This document shows positions 29,846-37,315 of a DNA stretch of 64,000 nt, piece by piece. Source of the stretch: Planctomycetota bacterium. GTDB lineage: Bacteria; Planctomycetota; Planctomycetia; Gemmatales; Gemmataceae. The DNA is taken from positions 1 through 64,000 of the forward strand of contig JAKOSN010000114.1 in the NCBI GenBank assembly GCA_029777335.1. The letters run 5' to 3'. Each line of letters opens with the position of its first letter. Position 1 is the stretch's first letter. The position numbers and the translations under genes were made by a program. The notes beneath the pieces were generated by a model. The model was not told the DNA's origin and made no database searches. It saw only the letters and a list, made by a program, of their open reading frames with translations.

Positions 29846-31801
29846 ATGCCGATCAAGTTCAAGTGTCCCGGATGTCAGAAGGGGCTGACCGTCAAGGACG
29901 AGCTGGCGGGGAAGAAGGCCACCTGTCCGGCGTGCAGGACTCCATTGACCATCCCCGCGCCCGGCTCGAATGCCAACCTTCCAGCGCTCCCCAAGTCCGC
30001 GCCCGCGACGGTCAATGGCGGCAAGGGAAAAGTCACCACCGCCGAGAACGATCCCCCCCGGGGAAACGTCGAGGATCTGGCGGCCTCGCTCCTGGCCGAG
30101 GTGCCGAACAAGGTGGAAACGCCTCAGTTTGTCGAGTTCACCTGTCCGCTTTGTGATTCTCCCATCAAGGTCGGGATGGATCTCGCGGGGAAGCAGACCC
30201 CCTGCCCGGAGTGTCGCCGCATTGTCAAGGTGCCGGTGCCGCAAGCGAAGAAGGAGGCCGACTGGCGCCAGGCGGATCGCTCCCTTCCCTCCGGCGCGCG
30301 ACAGAATCTTGAACAACCTGCCCCCGAGGGCGCCTGGGGAGTGGGCGGACGCGCCCAGCGCGTCAGCGTCGATGCCCTCGAAGAAGCCGGCGCGCTCCCG
30401 GAGCAACGAGAACCGCTCACGGCCAGGAAGATCATCCTGCGCTCGGTGATGGGAGTCTCCGGGGTGGCGTTGCTGGTAATCAGTGTGATGCTGATCCTCA
30501 ACCTGTTCACCGCCGGCAAGGCGAAGAAACTCCTGGCGGAATCGTTGCAATACACCACGGGCGAGGGCGGGAAGGAACGGCTGGGGGACGAGGCAGCCGC
30601 GGCCCTTCTCACAGCAGCTGGCGAATTTCATCTGCGCCGCAATGAACGCGATTGTGTCAAACCTGAGAAGGGCGACGAGGGAGCCTGGAATCAGTTTACC
30701 AAGGCGCGGACCCGTCTGGCGGGTTCGCGCGCCTCGGGTGGCGCGGTTAGCCCCGAGAGCGAGCTGGTCCTGTTCGATCTGGCCCTGGCGCAGATCAACC
30801 TGGCCGGCGACAAGAAAGCGATTGAGGAGCGCATGCGCCTGGATTGGACGACCACCTCGCGCGAGGTGGCGCAGACGCTGGCGCTGATCAAGAATCCCGA
30901 GTTGCGTCGCGAAGCACTCCGACTCACTGCGCGTCGGATCCTCGCCCTGGGACAGCCGAAGATTGCCGCCCTCCTCCCCAGCCAGGTGGTCCCCATGCAA
31001 GCGCTGCGGACCACCCGCGAGCCTGGGAGCGCTGCCCCACCACGTCTGAGCAGCGAGGGCCCGGAAGCCCTGGCCGTGGTCGCGCTCGAGTTGTGGAAGG
31101 CCAATCAGCAAGACGAGGCCAGGAACCTGCTGGCCCAGATTCAAGCGGTCTATCCCAACGACAAGAAGCTGGAAGGGCAGATGCCGTTGCTGGTGCCGGA
31201 AGTGATCGCGCTCTACACCCTGGCCGGCCAGAGTCTGCCGCCCTTGAAGGAGACCCCAGAAACCACCCGTGTCGCAGGAACCGCCCTGGCGCTGGCCTTG
31301 CAAGGGAAGGCGGAGGAGGCGCGGACGCTGGCAGGCCGAGTTAACGCCCCGCTCTCTCGCTACGATGCCTTGCTGGCCCTGGCTCTGGGAGCCGGGGACA
31401 AGGAGTCCGCCGAGAGCGCATCCAGGCTTGCCACCAACGAACTGGCCAACCAGGCCCTCTCGCCGTGGACCATGCTTGCCCTGGTGCTCACCGATCTGCA
31501 AGGAGGCGTTCCCGAAGAAACGACGTTAGCGCTCGCCAACCGCATCCGTGAGCCAGCAGTGCAGGGCTGGGCACAGCTCGCCCTGGTTCGTGATCGGCTG
31601 AGCAAGGCGCCGGGCAAGGTTGAGGACAGCGCGATTGGTGTCGTCGAGGCCAAAACACTGGCGCAGGGGCTGGCTCATCTCACCCTGGCTGAGCACAACG
31701 TGCGCCACGAGAGCGGAATGACCAGGCAAGTTGAGACCTGGGACGAGGGGTGGAAACCCTTTGGCTATGCCGGGTTGGCCCTGGGTCTCCAGAGCAAGTA
31801 A
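29846..31801 (+). CDS. Double zinc-ribbon, single-pass membrane protein with TPR-like helices
   Basis: 651 residues. Two related zinc ribbons lie at about 7-33 (CPGC...CPAC) and 100-128 (CPLC...CPEC), each with the DELAGKK / MDLAGKQ type insert common in planctomycete proteins. One membrane segment lies at about 200-222 (VMGVSGVALLVISVMLILNLF). After it comes an alpha-helical region of about 420 residues resembling degenerate TPR repeats (ALALALQGKAEEARTLAGRV). The ribbons would sit in the cytoplasm and the helical part outside the membrane. No enzymatic motif is seen. It ends about 490 bases before the Tad locus, separated from it by a promoter and riboswitch, so it is probably not part of that unit. 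Confidence 0.75.
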   Translation: MPIKFKCPGCQKGLTVKDELAGKKATCPACRTPLTIPAPGSNANLPALPKSAPATVNGGKGKVTTAENDPPRGNVEDLAASLLAEVPNKVETPQFVEFTCPLCDSPIKVGMDLAGKQTPCPECRRIVKVPVPQAKKEADWRQADRSLPSGARQNLEQPAPEGAWGVGGRAQRVSVDALEEAGALPEQREPLTARKIILRSVMGVSGVALLVISVMLILNLFTAGKAKKLLAESLQYTTGEGGKERLGDEAAAALLTAAGEFHLRRNERDCVKPEKGDEGAWNQFTKARTRLAGSRASGGAVSPESELVLFDLALAQINLAGDKKAIEERMRLDWTTTSREVAQTLALIKNPELRREALRLTARRILALGQPKIAALLPSQVVPMQALRTTREPGSAAPPRLSSEGPEALAVVALELWKANQQDEARNLLAQIQAVYPNDKKLEGQMPLLVPEVIALYTLAGQSLPPLKETPETTRVAGTALALALQGKAEEARTLAGRVNAPLSRYDALLALALGAGDKESAESASRLATNELANQALSPWTMLALVLTDLQGGVPEETTLALANRIREPAVQGWAQLALVRDRLSKAPGKVEDSAIGVVEAKTLAQGLAHLTLAEHNVRHESGMTRQVETWDEGWKPFGYAGLALGLQSK

Positions 31802-31885
31802 CGAGCGCCCTGTTCGCCCGCTTCGGTTTCCCTGGCCGGAAGCTCCACGCGCGACCGCGCGCTCACCTCTCGCCTCACTTCCGTC

Positions 31886-31900
31886 TCGCAATAATTGCGA
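31886..31900. promoter_or_regulatory. Perfect palindrome upstream of the Tad promoter, possible operator
   Basis: TCGCAATAATTGCGA is a 15-base palindrome with 7-base arms. It lies 39 bases before the -35 box at 31939. The core CGCAATAATTG occurs again at 33927-33937, upstream of cpaB. The sharing suggests a binding site for one regulator, but two copies could also be chance. Confidence 0.35.
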
Positions 31901-31938
31901 AAAACCACTGTTCAAGTCAAGAATTTAGGCATGTCGAT

Positions 31939-31967
31939 TTGACTGCACCGTTTATGCAATCTAGGTT
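31939..31967 (+). promoter_or_regulatory. Candidate promoter of the riboswitch-flp-tad transcript
   Basis: TTGACT (31939-31944), 17 bases, then TAGGTT (31962-31967). A start near 31974 would put the c-di-GMP aptamer about 85 bases into the leader. The -10 is weak against the E. coli consensus but matches the TAGnnT form of two other candidates here. Confidence 0.45.
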
Positions 31968-32057
31968 TTCGGTGACAGCGGTTCGGCGGATGCCCGCGGG
32001 CGAAATGAGACGTGTGTAATCCCCGCGGTGAGTAATCATCGGATCGCCTCTACATCC

Positions 32058-32140
32058 TCGTTAAGGGCAAACCCGTCGAGAGGCGGGGACGCAAAGCCAT
32101 GGACCCTGTCCCCAGCAGGGCCGCCAGGTTACCGAAAGGG
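32058..32140 (+). promoter_or_regulatory. Cyclic-di-GMP-I (GEMM) riboswitch aptamer
   Basis: All conserved parts of the GEMM-I aptamer are present in order: AGGGCAAACC, a GNRA tetraloop (CGAGAG) closing the first helix, GGGACGCAAAGCC, a short second hairpin (CCCTG...CAGGG), and GGTTACCGA closing the base. These match the Vc2-type aptamer, which binds one c-di-GMP between its two helices. The aptamer lies about 150 bases before the first flp pilin gene and in the same direction, so it should control the Tad locus. No T-tract terminator follows; control may act on translation through the hairpin at 32241-32261 or by another route. Confidence 0.92.
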
Positions 32141-32240
32141 TGAGATCCCGCACACCACCGAGAACGTGTCGCCGCGCGTTCACTTTGTCAGCGTTCGATC
32201 CACCTATGCCTAATTGTCGAGGTTGCTGAGGCCACCTGGC

Positions 32241-32261
32241 CACGACCGGGGGGAGGTCGTG
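32241..32261 (+). other. Hairpin between aptamer and flp start, possible expression platform
   Basis: CACGACC pairs with GGTCGTG (7 bp) around a loop of GGGGGGA. It lies about 100 bases after the aptamer and 28 bases before the flp start; the ribosome site AAGGGG (about 32276-32281) is just outside it. It could be the switching element, but no alternative pairing with the aptamer was proven by eye. Confidence 0.35.
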
Positions 32262-32289
32262 CCGCGGACTTCAGAAAGGGGATTCAATC

Positions 32290-32481
32290 ATGCACCAATG
32301 GCTCGGCAAAGTGAAACAGTTTCTTGCGGCAGAAGATGGCCCAACCGCAGTTGAATACGCGGTGATGCTGGCTCTGATCATCGTGGTCTGCATCGCGGCC
32401 ATCGGCACTCTGGGCAGCAATGCCAGCAACACCTTCAGCAACGTCTCGTTGAACACCGCTGCAGGCGTGAGTTCCTCCTGA
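32290..32481 (+). CDS. flp: Flp-type pilin 1
   Basis: 63 residues. A short leader ends EDG, and the predicted prepilin peptidase site is EDG|PTAVEYAVM, with Glu at +5 and Tyr at +6 of the mature protein as Flp pilins require. The hydrophobic helix (LALIIVVCIAAI) follows. The C-terminus (NVSLNTAAGVSSS) differs from the next two copies. The major subunit of a Tad pilus is exported and assembled at the inner membrane. The ribosome site AAGGGG lies about eight bases before the ATG. Confidence 0.95.
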   Translation: MHQWLGKVKQFLAAEDGPTAVEYAVMLALIIVVCIAAIGTLGSNASNTFSNVSLNTAAGVSSS

Positions 32482-32618
32482 GAGCAGGCTGGAACCTGAG
32501 TCAGGGCATCGGCTGTAACGAAGCAACCCGTTATCGTTGACATAAATGAACGCGGGCTGGAACAGAACAGAAGTGGCAATCGGTTGAGCACCCCGGAATC
32601 GTGAAAGGTATCTGAATC

Positions 32619-32804
32619 ATGCGTAAGCTCCAGAACTTTGTGAAGAATTTCCTGCAGGCAGAAGACGGCCCGACCGCGGTTGAATACGCGGTGATGCTGG
32701 CCCTGATCATCGTGGTCTGCATCGCGGCCATCAGCGCCCTGGGCAGCAACGCCAGCAACACCTTCAGCTACGTCGGCGACCAGGTCAACACCACCGCCAG
32801 CTGA
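32619..32804 (+). CDS. flp: Flp-type pilin 2
   Basis: 61 residues, with the same cleavage motif EDG|PTAVEYAVM and hydrophobic helix as pilin 1 but a different leader (MRKLQNFVKNFLQA) and tail (SYVGDQVNTTAS). Its coding sequence differs from pilin 3 at one base only (TTT versus TTC in the seventh codon), so the proteins are identical. It lies 137 bases after pilin 1. Confidence 0.95.
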   Translation: MRKLQNFVKNFLQAEDGPTAVEYAVMLALIIVVCIAAISALGSNASNTFSYVGDQVNTTAS

Positions 32805-32932
32805 GCCTGATGCCAACGTCGGCCGACAGAGGAATGGTCAAGCAACTGTCGTGCCTCCAACTGTAAACCCTGCTACTTCAGCCAATGGAATGTACGGACC
32901 GGGTGACCTTCTTGATTGAGAGACACAAGACC

Positions 32933-33118
32933 ATGCGTAAGCTCCAGAACTTCGTGAAGAATTTCCTGCAGGCAGAAGACGGCCCGACCGCGGTTGAATA
33001 CGCGGTGATGCTGGCCCTGATCATCGTGGTCTGCATCGCGGCCATCAGCGCCCTGGGCAGCAACGCCAGCAACACCTTCAGCTACGTCGGCGACCAGGTC
33101 AACACCACCGCCAGCTGA
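32933..33118 (+). CDS. flp: Flp-type pilin 3 (protein identical to pilin 2)
   Basis: 61 residues, identical to pilin 2. ATG at 32933 is chosen; an earlier in-frame start at 32885 would add 16 residues absent from the other copy. A purine-rich site GAGAG lies upstream. A long hairpin (33168-33200) follows and may shield the pilin mRNA or reduce read-through to the assembly genes. Confidence 0.95.
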   Translation: MRKLQNFVKNFLQAEDGPTAVEYAVMLALIIVVCIAAISALGSNASNTFSYVGDQVNTTAS

Positions 33119-33167
33119 AACAGCGGGGTGATCTGAGTAAGAGACCGCGGCCTGGTCCCGGTCAGCC

Positions 33168-33200
33168 GCGAGCCGCGAGACCCGAAGTCTTGCGGCTCGC
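33168..33200 (+). terminator. Strong stem-loop between the pilin genes and cpaA
   Basis: GCGAGCCGC pairs with GCGGCTCGC (9 bp), extended inward by GAGA/TCTT to about 13 pairs with one G-T, with loop CCCGAAG. There is no T-tract. Such hairpins after pilin genes often protect the abundant pilin message and give partial termination; that role is inferred. Confidence 0.6.
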
Positions 33201-33250
33201 AGCCTATCGCCACTGCATCAAAACTCCCCGTGTAAGAGGAAGCGATCCCC

Positions 33251-33853
33251 ATGAAGGAAATCCTGAGTCACTGGCCCCTGGCATTTGTCTGTTTGGCCAT
33301 GGTCGTGGCGGCGGTCATTGATGGTTGGAAATTGAAGGTACCGAACTGGTTGACCTTCCCCCTGATCCTGACCGGCTGGGCTCTGGGGTTAGCACATGAT
33401 TTCGGTTTGGGCGTTGGACCAGACTCCACGGGTGTGGGAGGCATTCTGGCGGCGCTGGCCGGCACGGCGCTTGGGTTCGTCCTGCTGCTACCCGTCTACT
33501 CCATCGGCGGCATGGGCGCGGGCGACGTGAAGATGCAAATGGGATTTGGCGCGTGGGTCGGAGCGTTCTACGGCTCCAAGGAAGGGCTGTGGATCATTGC
33601 CTGGGCGTTTGCCATCGGCGTGATCGCCGGGGGCATCATCGCCGTGGGGATGATTCTGGCGCGGGGCGATTACCGACGCAACCTGTCCAATACCCGTGCG
33701 ATTCTGGGCGACCTGATGAAGGGAAGCATCGAAGGCGCGTCGGACGAAGCAGCCAAGCGCAAACCGCGCATGCATCTGCTTCCGTATGGCATCCCCCTTT
33801 GCCTGGGGTTCGTGGGTTACCTGATTTACTACCACGACTTCCTGGGACGTTGA
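33251..33853 (+). CDS. cpaA: Prepilin peptidase CpaA/TadV
   Basis: 200 residues with about five or six membrane segments. The two catalytic aspartates of the A24 aspartyl peptidase family are seen: Asp in VIDGWKLKVPNWLTF (about 24) and Asp in GGMGAGDVKMQMGF (about 95), the GxGD motif. It should cut Flp leaders after the Gly of EDG. AGAGGAAG lies before the ATG. It is longer than small TadV proteins because of an extra C-terminal loop and membrane segment. Confidence 0.93.
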   Translation: MKEILSHWPLAFVCLAMVVAAVIDGWKLKVPNWLTFPLILTGWALGLAHDFGLGVGPDSTGVGGILAALAGTALGFVLLLPVYSIGGMGAGDVKMQMGFGAWVGAFYGSKEGLWIIAWAFAIGVIAGGIIAVGMILARGDYRRNLSNTRAILGDLMKGSIEGASDEAAKRKPRMHLLPYGIPLCLGFVGYLIYYHDFLGR

Positions 33854-34078
33854 GCGGGAAAGTCTCCAGATCGCGCAAGATGCGTAAAACCCCTGGAAGC
33901 CATACAGACGATACGCTCGCTACAACCGCAATAATTGAAGTTACCCCTCGGACCCGGTCGAAATAGCACATGGGAGACGACTGGGACGAAGTAAATGCTC
34001 ATCCCGTAGATCGGGAAGCACATCTCGGATTCTAGGCGTCTTCCACTCGACGAGACGCACCACTGGAGGAAGCACCTC

Positions 34079-35068
34079 ATGAAGAACAAGACCGCCGTGT
34101 TGCTGGTCGTGGCACTGGTGTGTGGCCTTGGGGCCGCCTACCTGACCAGCAAGGTAATCGCCGATCGCGCCAAACCGACCCAGGAAGAACAGGTGAAGGT
34201 TCTGGTCGCGAAACAAACCATCCAGCAATACAAGGTGATCCGGGAACCGGAAAAGCTCTTTACCGAGAAATCCTTCCCGAAGTCGGCCGCCCCGAAGGGC
34301 TTCATCAGCAACTTTGACGATCTCAAGGATCGTCGTTTAAAGGTTCCGCTTGGACAGGACAAGCCGGTGACGGTGTCCGATTTACTGGACAACAGCGGAA
34401 AGGGCGCGAGCCTCTCGGGGTTGATTCCGGATGGCTATCGTGCCGTGGGTATCAAGGTGACCCAGGACACCACGGCGGGCGGCTTTGTGCTGCCGGGCAC
34501 CAAGGTGGATATCGTCGCCTCGTTGCGTCGCGGCGACAAGTATTCGTCCTCGCAGACGATCCTGCAAGATGTGCTGGTGCTCGCGGTCAACAACCTGTAC
34601 GAGCGCAACGAAAATCAGCAGTCGGTGGCGGCCCACACTGTCACGGTCGCGGTGAAACCCGAAGATGCCCAGCGCCTCCGCCTGGCGGATCAGGTGAGCG
34701 AATTGAGCCTGGCTCTTCGCCCGGAAAATGAAGCGTCCTCGCCTGCTCTGCCGGTCACCCGTTTGAACGACGTGATCAAGCCGGCTCCGGGAACCGAGGA
34801 AGAAGATCCGGCGGGCCCCGGCCCCAAGGGGAAGCAACCCGAGACGGTTGCAGGTTTGCCCTTGCCACCGCTGGAACAGAAAAAGCCCGTGGTTGAAGAG
34901 GAGAAGTTTGTCAAGCCACAGGCCGAATGGGAAGTCACCATCCGCAGTGGCGAAAAGGTCAAAACGCAGAGTTTCTTCCGCAACAAGAAGGGGGAACTGG
35001 TTTCGGGCAGTGATGCCAAGCCAGTGGTGCACAAGGAGGAAAAACCTGTCGAGAAGCCACAGAGCTAA
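34079..35068 (+). CDS. cpaB: Tad pilus assembly protein CpaB/RcpC
   Basis: 329 residues. An N-terminal signal-anchor (TAVLLVVALVCGLGAAYLTS) is followed by an SAF-like domain (about 40-110; VLVAKQTIQQYKVI) and the RcpC/CpaB domain (LIPDGYRAVGIKVTQDTTAGG, then LPGTKVDIVASLR). The last 100 residues are proline- and lysine-rich with a second small charged segment. CpaB works in the periplasm with the CpaC secretin. GGAGGA stands nine bases before the ATG. The 225 bases before it hold the CGCAATAATTG motif at 33927. Confidence 0.92.
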   Translation: MKNKTAVLLVVALVCGLGAAYLTSKVIADRAKPTQEEQVKVLVAKQTIQQYKVIREPEKLFTEKSFPKSAAPKGFISNFDDLKDRRLKVPLGQDKPVTVSDLLDNSGKGASLSGLIPDGYRAVGIKVTQDTTAGGFVLPGTKVDIVASLRRGDKYSSSQTILQDVLVLAVNNLYERNENQQSVAAHTVTVAVKPEDAQRLRLADQVSELSLALRPENEASSPALPVTRLNDVIKPAPGTEEEDPAGPGPKGKQPETVAGLPLPPLEQKKPVVEEEKFVKPQAEWEVTIRSGEKVKTQSFFRNKKGELVSGSDAKPVVHKEEKPVEKPQS

Positions 35069-35365
35069 GCGCAGGTTTCAGCAACCCCTTCCACCTCGAT
35101 CCGCAAAGGAAGAACTCCCTTTGGGGTTCGGGGTGAGAAGGGAAGACAACCAAGAGAGTCACGGCGAAGGGTGTGTCACCAGGCGTGGCACACCCCAACC
35201 CGCGTCTAGCCGGGACGGACCCTGGCGGGGGCGGGTCCAAGGTAGCAGTCCAACGGCTCTGGGCAGGAGCATCTCTTGCCGATCCGTGGCCTGCTCCAAC
35301 CCGGTGTTGAATAGTCCAGGCAGGGGTGCCCGGCACCCGCTTTCCACTTCCGAAGAGGTGAAAGG
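35069..35365 (+). other. Long spacer between cpaB and cpaC with several small inverted repeats
   Basis: About 297 bases with no gene. It holds short inverted repeats such as GGTGTG...CACACC (about 35169-35193), GGACCC...GGGTCC (about 35217-35240) and GGGTGCC/GGCACCC (about 35324-35340). No promoter with good boxes is visible. The region is unusually long for an intra-operon gap. Confidence 0.45.
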
Positions 35366-37204
35366 ATGCACCGCACGAATTTTGTGCCATTCTCATCGTT
35401 CGCTGCTCAGTCGCCCCCCACGGGTATCCGGTACTCGGCGCGAGGCGGCCGTCGGCGCTGGTGTGCCGTGTTGTGCAGTCTGGTACTAGCCTTCCTGACC
35501 GCCGGGTCACTCCGGGCCCAGGAAGAGCAACAGGTCCAGCCACCTCCGCCCGCGCCGACCACGGGGCCCCTGCCCACGATCATGGTCACGATTAACGGCT
35601 CGGATTTCCGAGCCATGCCCACGGACAAACGCATCAAGGAAATTAATGTTCGGAATGAAAACATTGCCACGGTCAGTGTGCTCCCCGACCTCAAGACCGC
35701 AGTCATCGTCGGGCGCGCCCTGGGACAGACGACTGTCACCCTGACCGACGAGGACAAGAAGACCGACACCTTCAGTGTGGTGGTGGTCCTCTACAATCCT
35801 GAGCTTCTCAAACAGGTGATTGCTCAGGTTGCACCAACGGGCAATATCAAGATCCAGCCCGCACAGAACGGGGTGGTTCTCTCTGGAACGGTCGATCGGG
35901 CCGAGGAAATCCCGCTCATTGAAAACGCTGTCCGCAGTGTGACCGGTGGCTTCGCTGGGGCGGGTGGCGGCGGCGGTGGTGTTGGTGGTCGTGGTGGAAT
36001 TCAGATCATCAACGCGATTCGCGTGGGTGGGGTGCAACAGGTTCAGCTCGACGTGGTGGTTGCTCAGGTGTCGCGCAATGAATTGCGCAACATGAATTTC
36101 AACTTCCTGTTGAGCACGCAGAATTTCTACCTGGGGCAAACTCTCGGCAATGCCGTGATTCAGCCGACTGGGGTTGGTCTGAATCAGCAGTTGACAATTG
36201 GCAACCCGACCTTTGGCATTCCGGGCGGTACCACCAATGTGATGACTGGTGTGATTCACTCGGGCTGGACGCTCCTCACCTTCCTGCAGGCGCTGCGCAC
36301 TGAAGGGGTGCTGAAGTTGATGGCAGAACCGCGGTTGGTGACAATGAGTGGTCGTCCGGCTTACTTCAACTCTGGTGGGCAGCAGGCCGTCCCCGTCGCC
36401 AGTGGTCTTGGAACCGCCGGTGTGAACTTCGTCGATTTTGGAACCACGCTCAGTTTCCTCCCGGTGGTGCTGGGCAATGGCAAGATCCACCTGGAAGTGG
36501 CTCCCGAGGTGAGTTCGCTCGACCCAGCTTCCGGCACGGTGGCCAACGGCGTGGTGGTGCCTGGCCGTGCGAGTCAACGGGTCCAGACCACGGTGGAACT
36601 GGAAGCGGGGCAGACGTTCGTGATCGGTGGGCTCATTCAGCGTCAGGTGACCGGCTCCACGGTGAAACTGCCCGTGCTGGGTGATCTCCCCTTTGTGGGA
36701 ACGGCGTTCAGCAGCAAGACGTTCAATGAAGTGGAACAGGAATTGCTCATCCTGGTGACCCCGCACCTGGTCGATGCAGAGGACTGCAGTCAAGTTCCTG
36801 GATGTCTTCCTGGATTGGAAACGCGCAGCCCTGACGATTTTGAGCTATTCTTGGAAGGAATCCTGGAAGCACCTCGCGGTTCCCGCTGTGTCTGCCCGGG
36901 CAAACACTATGTGCCGGCGTGGAAGAGTGGCCCGACCGCTGGGCAGTTCCCGTGTGGTGACGCCTGTGGGAATGGAGCCTGTGGTAACGGAGTCTGTGGG
37001 AGTGGGGAGGGAAACTGCTCCAACTGTTCGGTCGCGGCTCCGGAGATGATGACACCTGCTCCGAAGATGACCTCGGCCACGACGGCCCCTGCGATACCCC
37101 AGACCAAGGCGACGCAAGGCGCTCCCACGAGCGGGAGCGACAAAACCTCGCCCGCCGACTTGCCGACCACTCTGGTAGAGCCCGGTAAGCCGGCCCTGCG
37201 ATAA
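35366..37204 (+). CDS. cpaC: Tad outer-membrane secretin CpaC/RcpA with Cys-rich tail
   Basis: 612 residues. An unusually long N-terminus with an Arg-rich stretch precedes the signal segment (VLCSLVLAFLTAGSLRAQ, cut near residue 52). Then come the pilus N-terminal domain (about 75-145), a BON domain (about 150-195; VVLSGTVDRAEEIPLIENAV), a Gly-rich loop, and the secretin domain (about 225-475) with the final VIGGLIQRQ and PVLGDLPFVGTAFS motifs. After residue 490 there is an extra tail with a cluster of cysteines (CGDACGNGACGNGVCG) and a Thr/Pro-rich end, not part of ordinary secretins. It should form the outer-membrane channel of the pilus. Confidence 0.93.
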   Translation: MHRTNFVPFSSFAAQSPPTGIRYSARGGRRRWCAVLCSLVLAFLTAGSLRAQEEQQVQPPPPAPTTGPLPTIMVTINGSDFRAMPTDKRIKEINVRNENIATVSVLPDLKTAVIVGRALGQTTVTLTDEDKKTDTFSVVVVLYNPELLKQVIAQVAPTGNIKIQPAQNGVVLSGTVDRAEEIPLIENAVRSVTGGFAGAGGGGGGVGGRGGIQIINAIRVGGVQQVQLDVVVAQVSRNELRNMNFNFLLSTQNFYLGQTLGNAVIQPTGVGLNQQLTIGNPTFGIPGGTTNVMTGVIHSGWTLLTFLQALRTEGVLKLMAEPRLVTMSGRPAYFNSGGQQAVPVASGLGTAGVNFVDFGTTLSFLPVVLGNGKIHLEVAPEVSSLDPASGTVANGVVVPGRASQRVQTTVELEAGQTFVIGGLIQRQVTGSTVKLPVLGDLPFVGTAFSSKTFNEVEQELLILVTPHLVDAEDCSQVPGCLPGLETRSPDDFELFLEGILEAPRGSRCVCPGKHYVPAWKSGPTAGQFPCGDACGNGACGNGVCGSGEGNCSNCSVAAPEMMTPAPKMTSATTAPAIPQTKATQGAPTSGSDKTSPADLPTTLVEPGKPALR

Positions 37205-37219
37205 CGAGCGCAGATCCGG

Positions 37220-37249
37220 GGAGGAGAGCGGTGCGGATCGCTCTCCTCC
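37220..37249 (+). terminator. Stem-loop between cpaC and cpaE
   Basis: A perfect 11-bp inverted repeat, GGAGGAGAGCG with CGCTCTCCTCC and an eight-base loop, begins 16 bases after the cpaC stop. No T-tract follows. It probably tunes expression within the operon or protects 3' ends. Confidence 0.55.
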
Positions 37250-37315
37250 ATGACCGGCCGTCGGGATGCAGACGGCCTTCACAACAAGCCCTGACGTGGA
37301 AATCGGTGGTTACAC

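Larger units (their letters stand above)
32619..33118 (+). repeat. Tandem near-identical flp ORFs with unrelated flanks
   Basis: The 186-base ORF at 32619-32804 recurs at 32933-33118 with a single synonymous difference. The identity starts at the ATG and stops at the TGA; the bases just outside (GGTATCTGAATC versus GACACAAGACC before the ATG, GCCTGATGCC versus AACAGCGGGG after) are unrelated. This is a direct repeat with 128 bases between the copies. Confidence 0.95.

Noticed and set aside
29828-31501. A 557-codon minus-strand frame opposite the zinc-ribbon membrane protein
   Set aside because: The plus strand carries zinc ribbons, a membrane helix and an in-phase start; this frame has none.
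32290-33118. Repeated flp region considered as a CRISPR or other short-repeat array
   Set aside because: The repeats are full pilin ORFs with ribosome sites, not short regular repeats with spacers.
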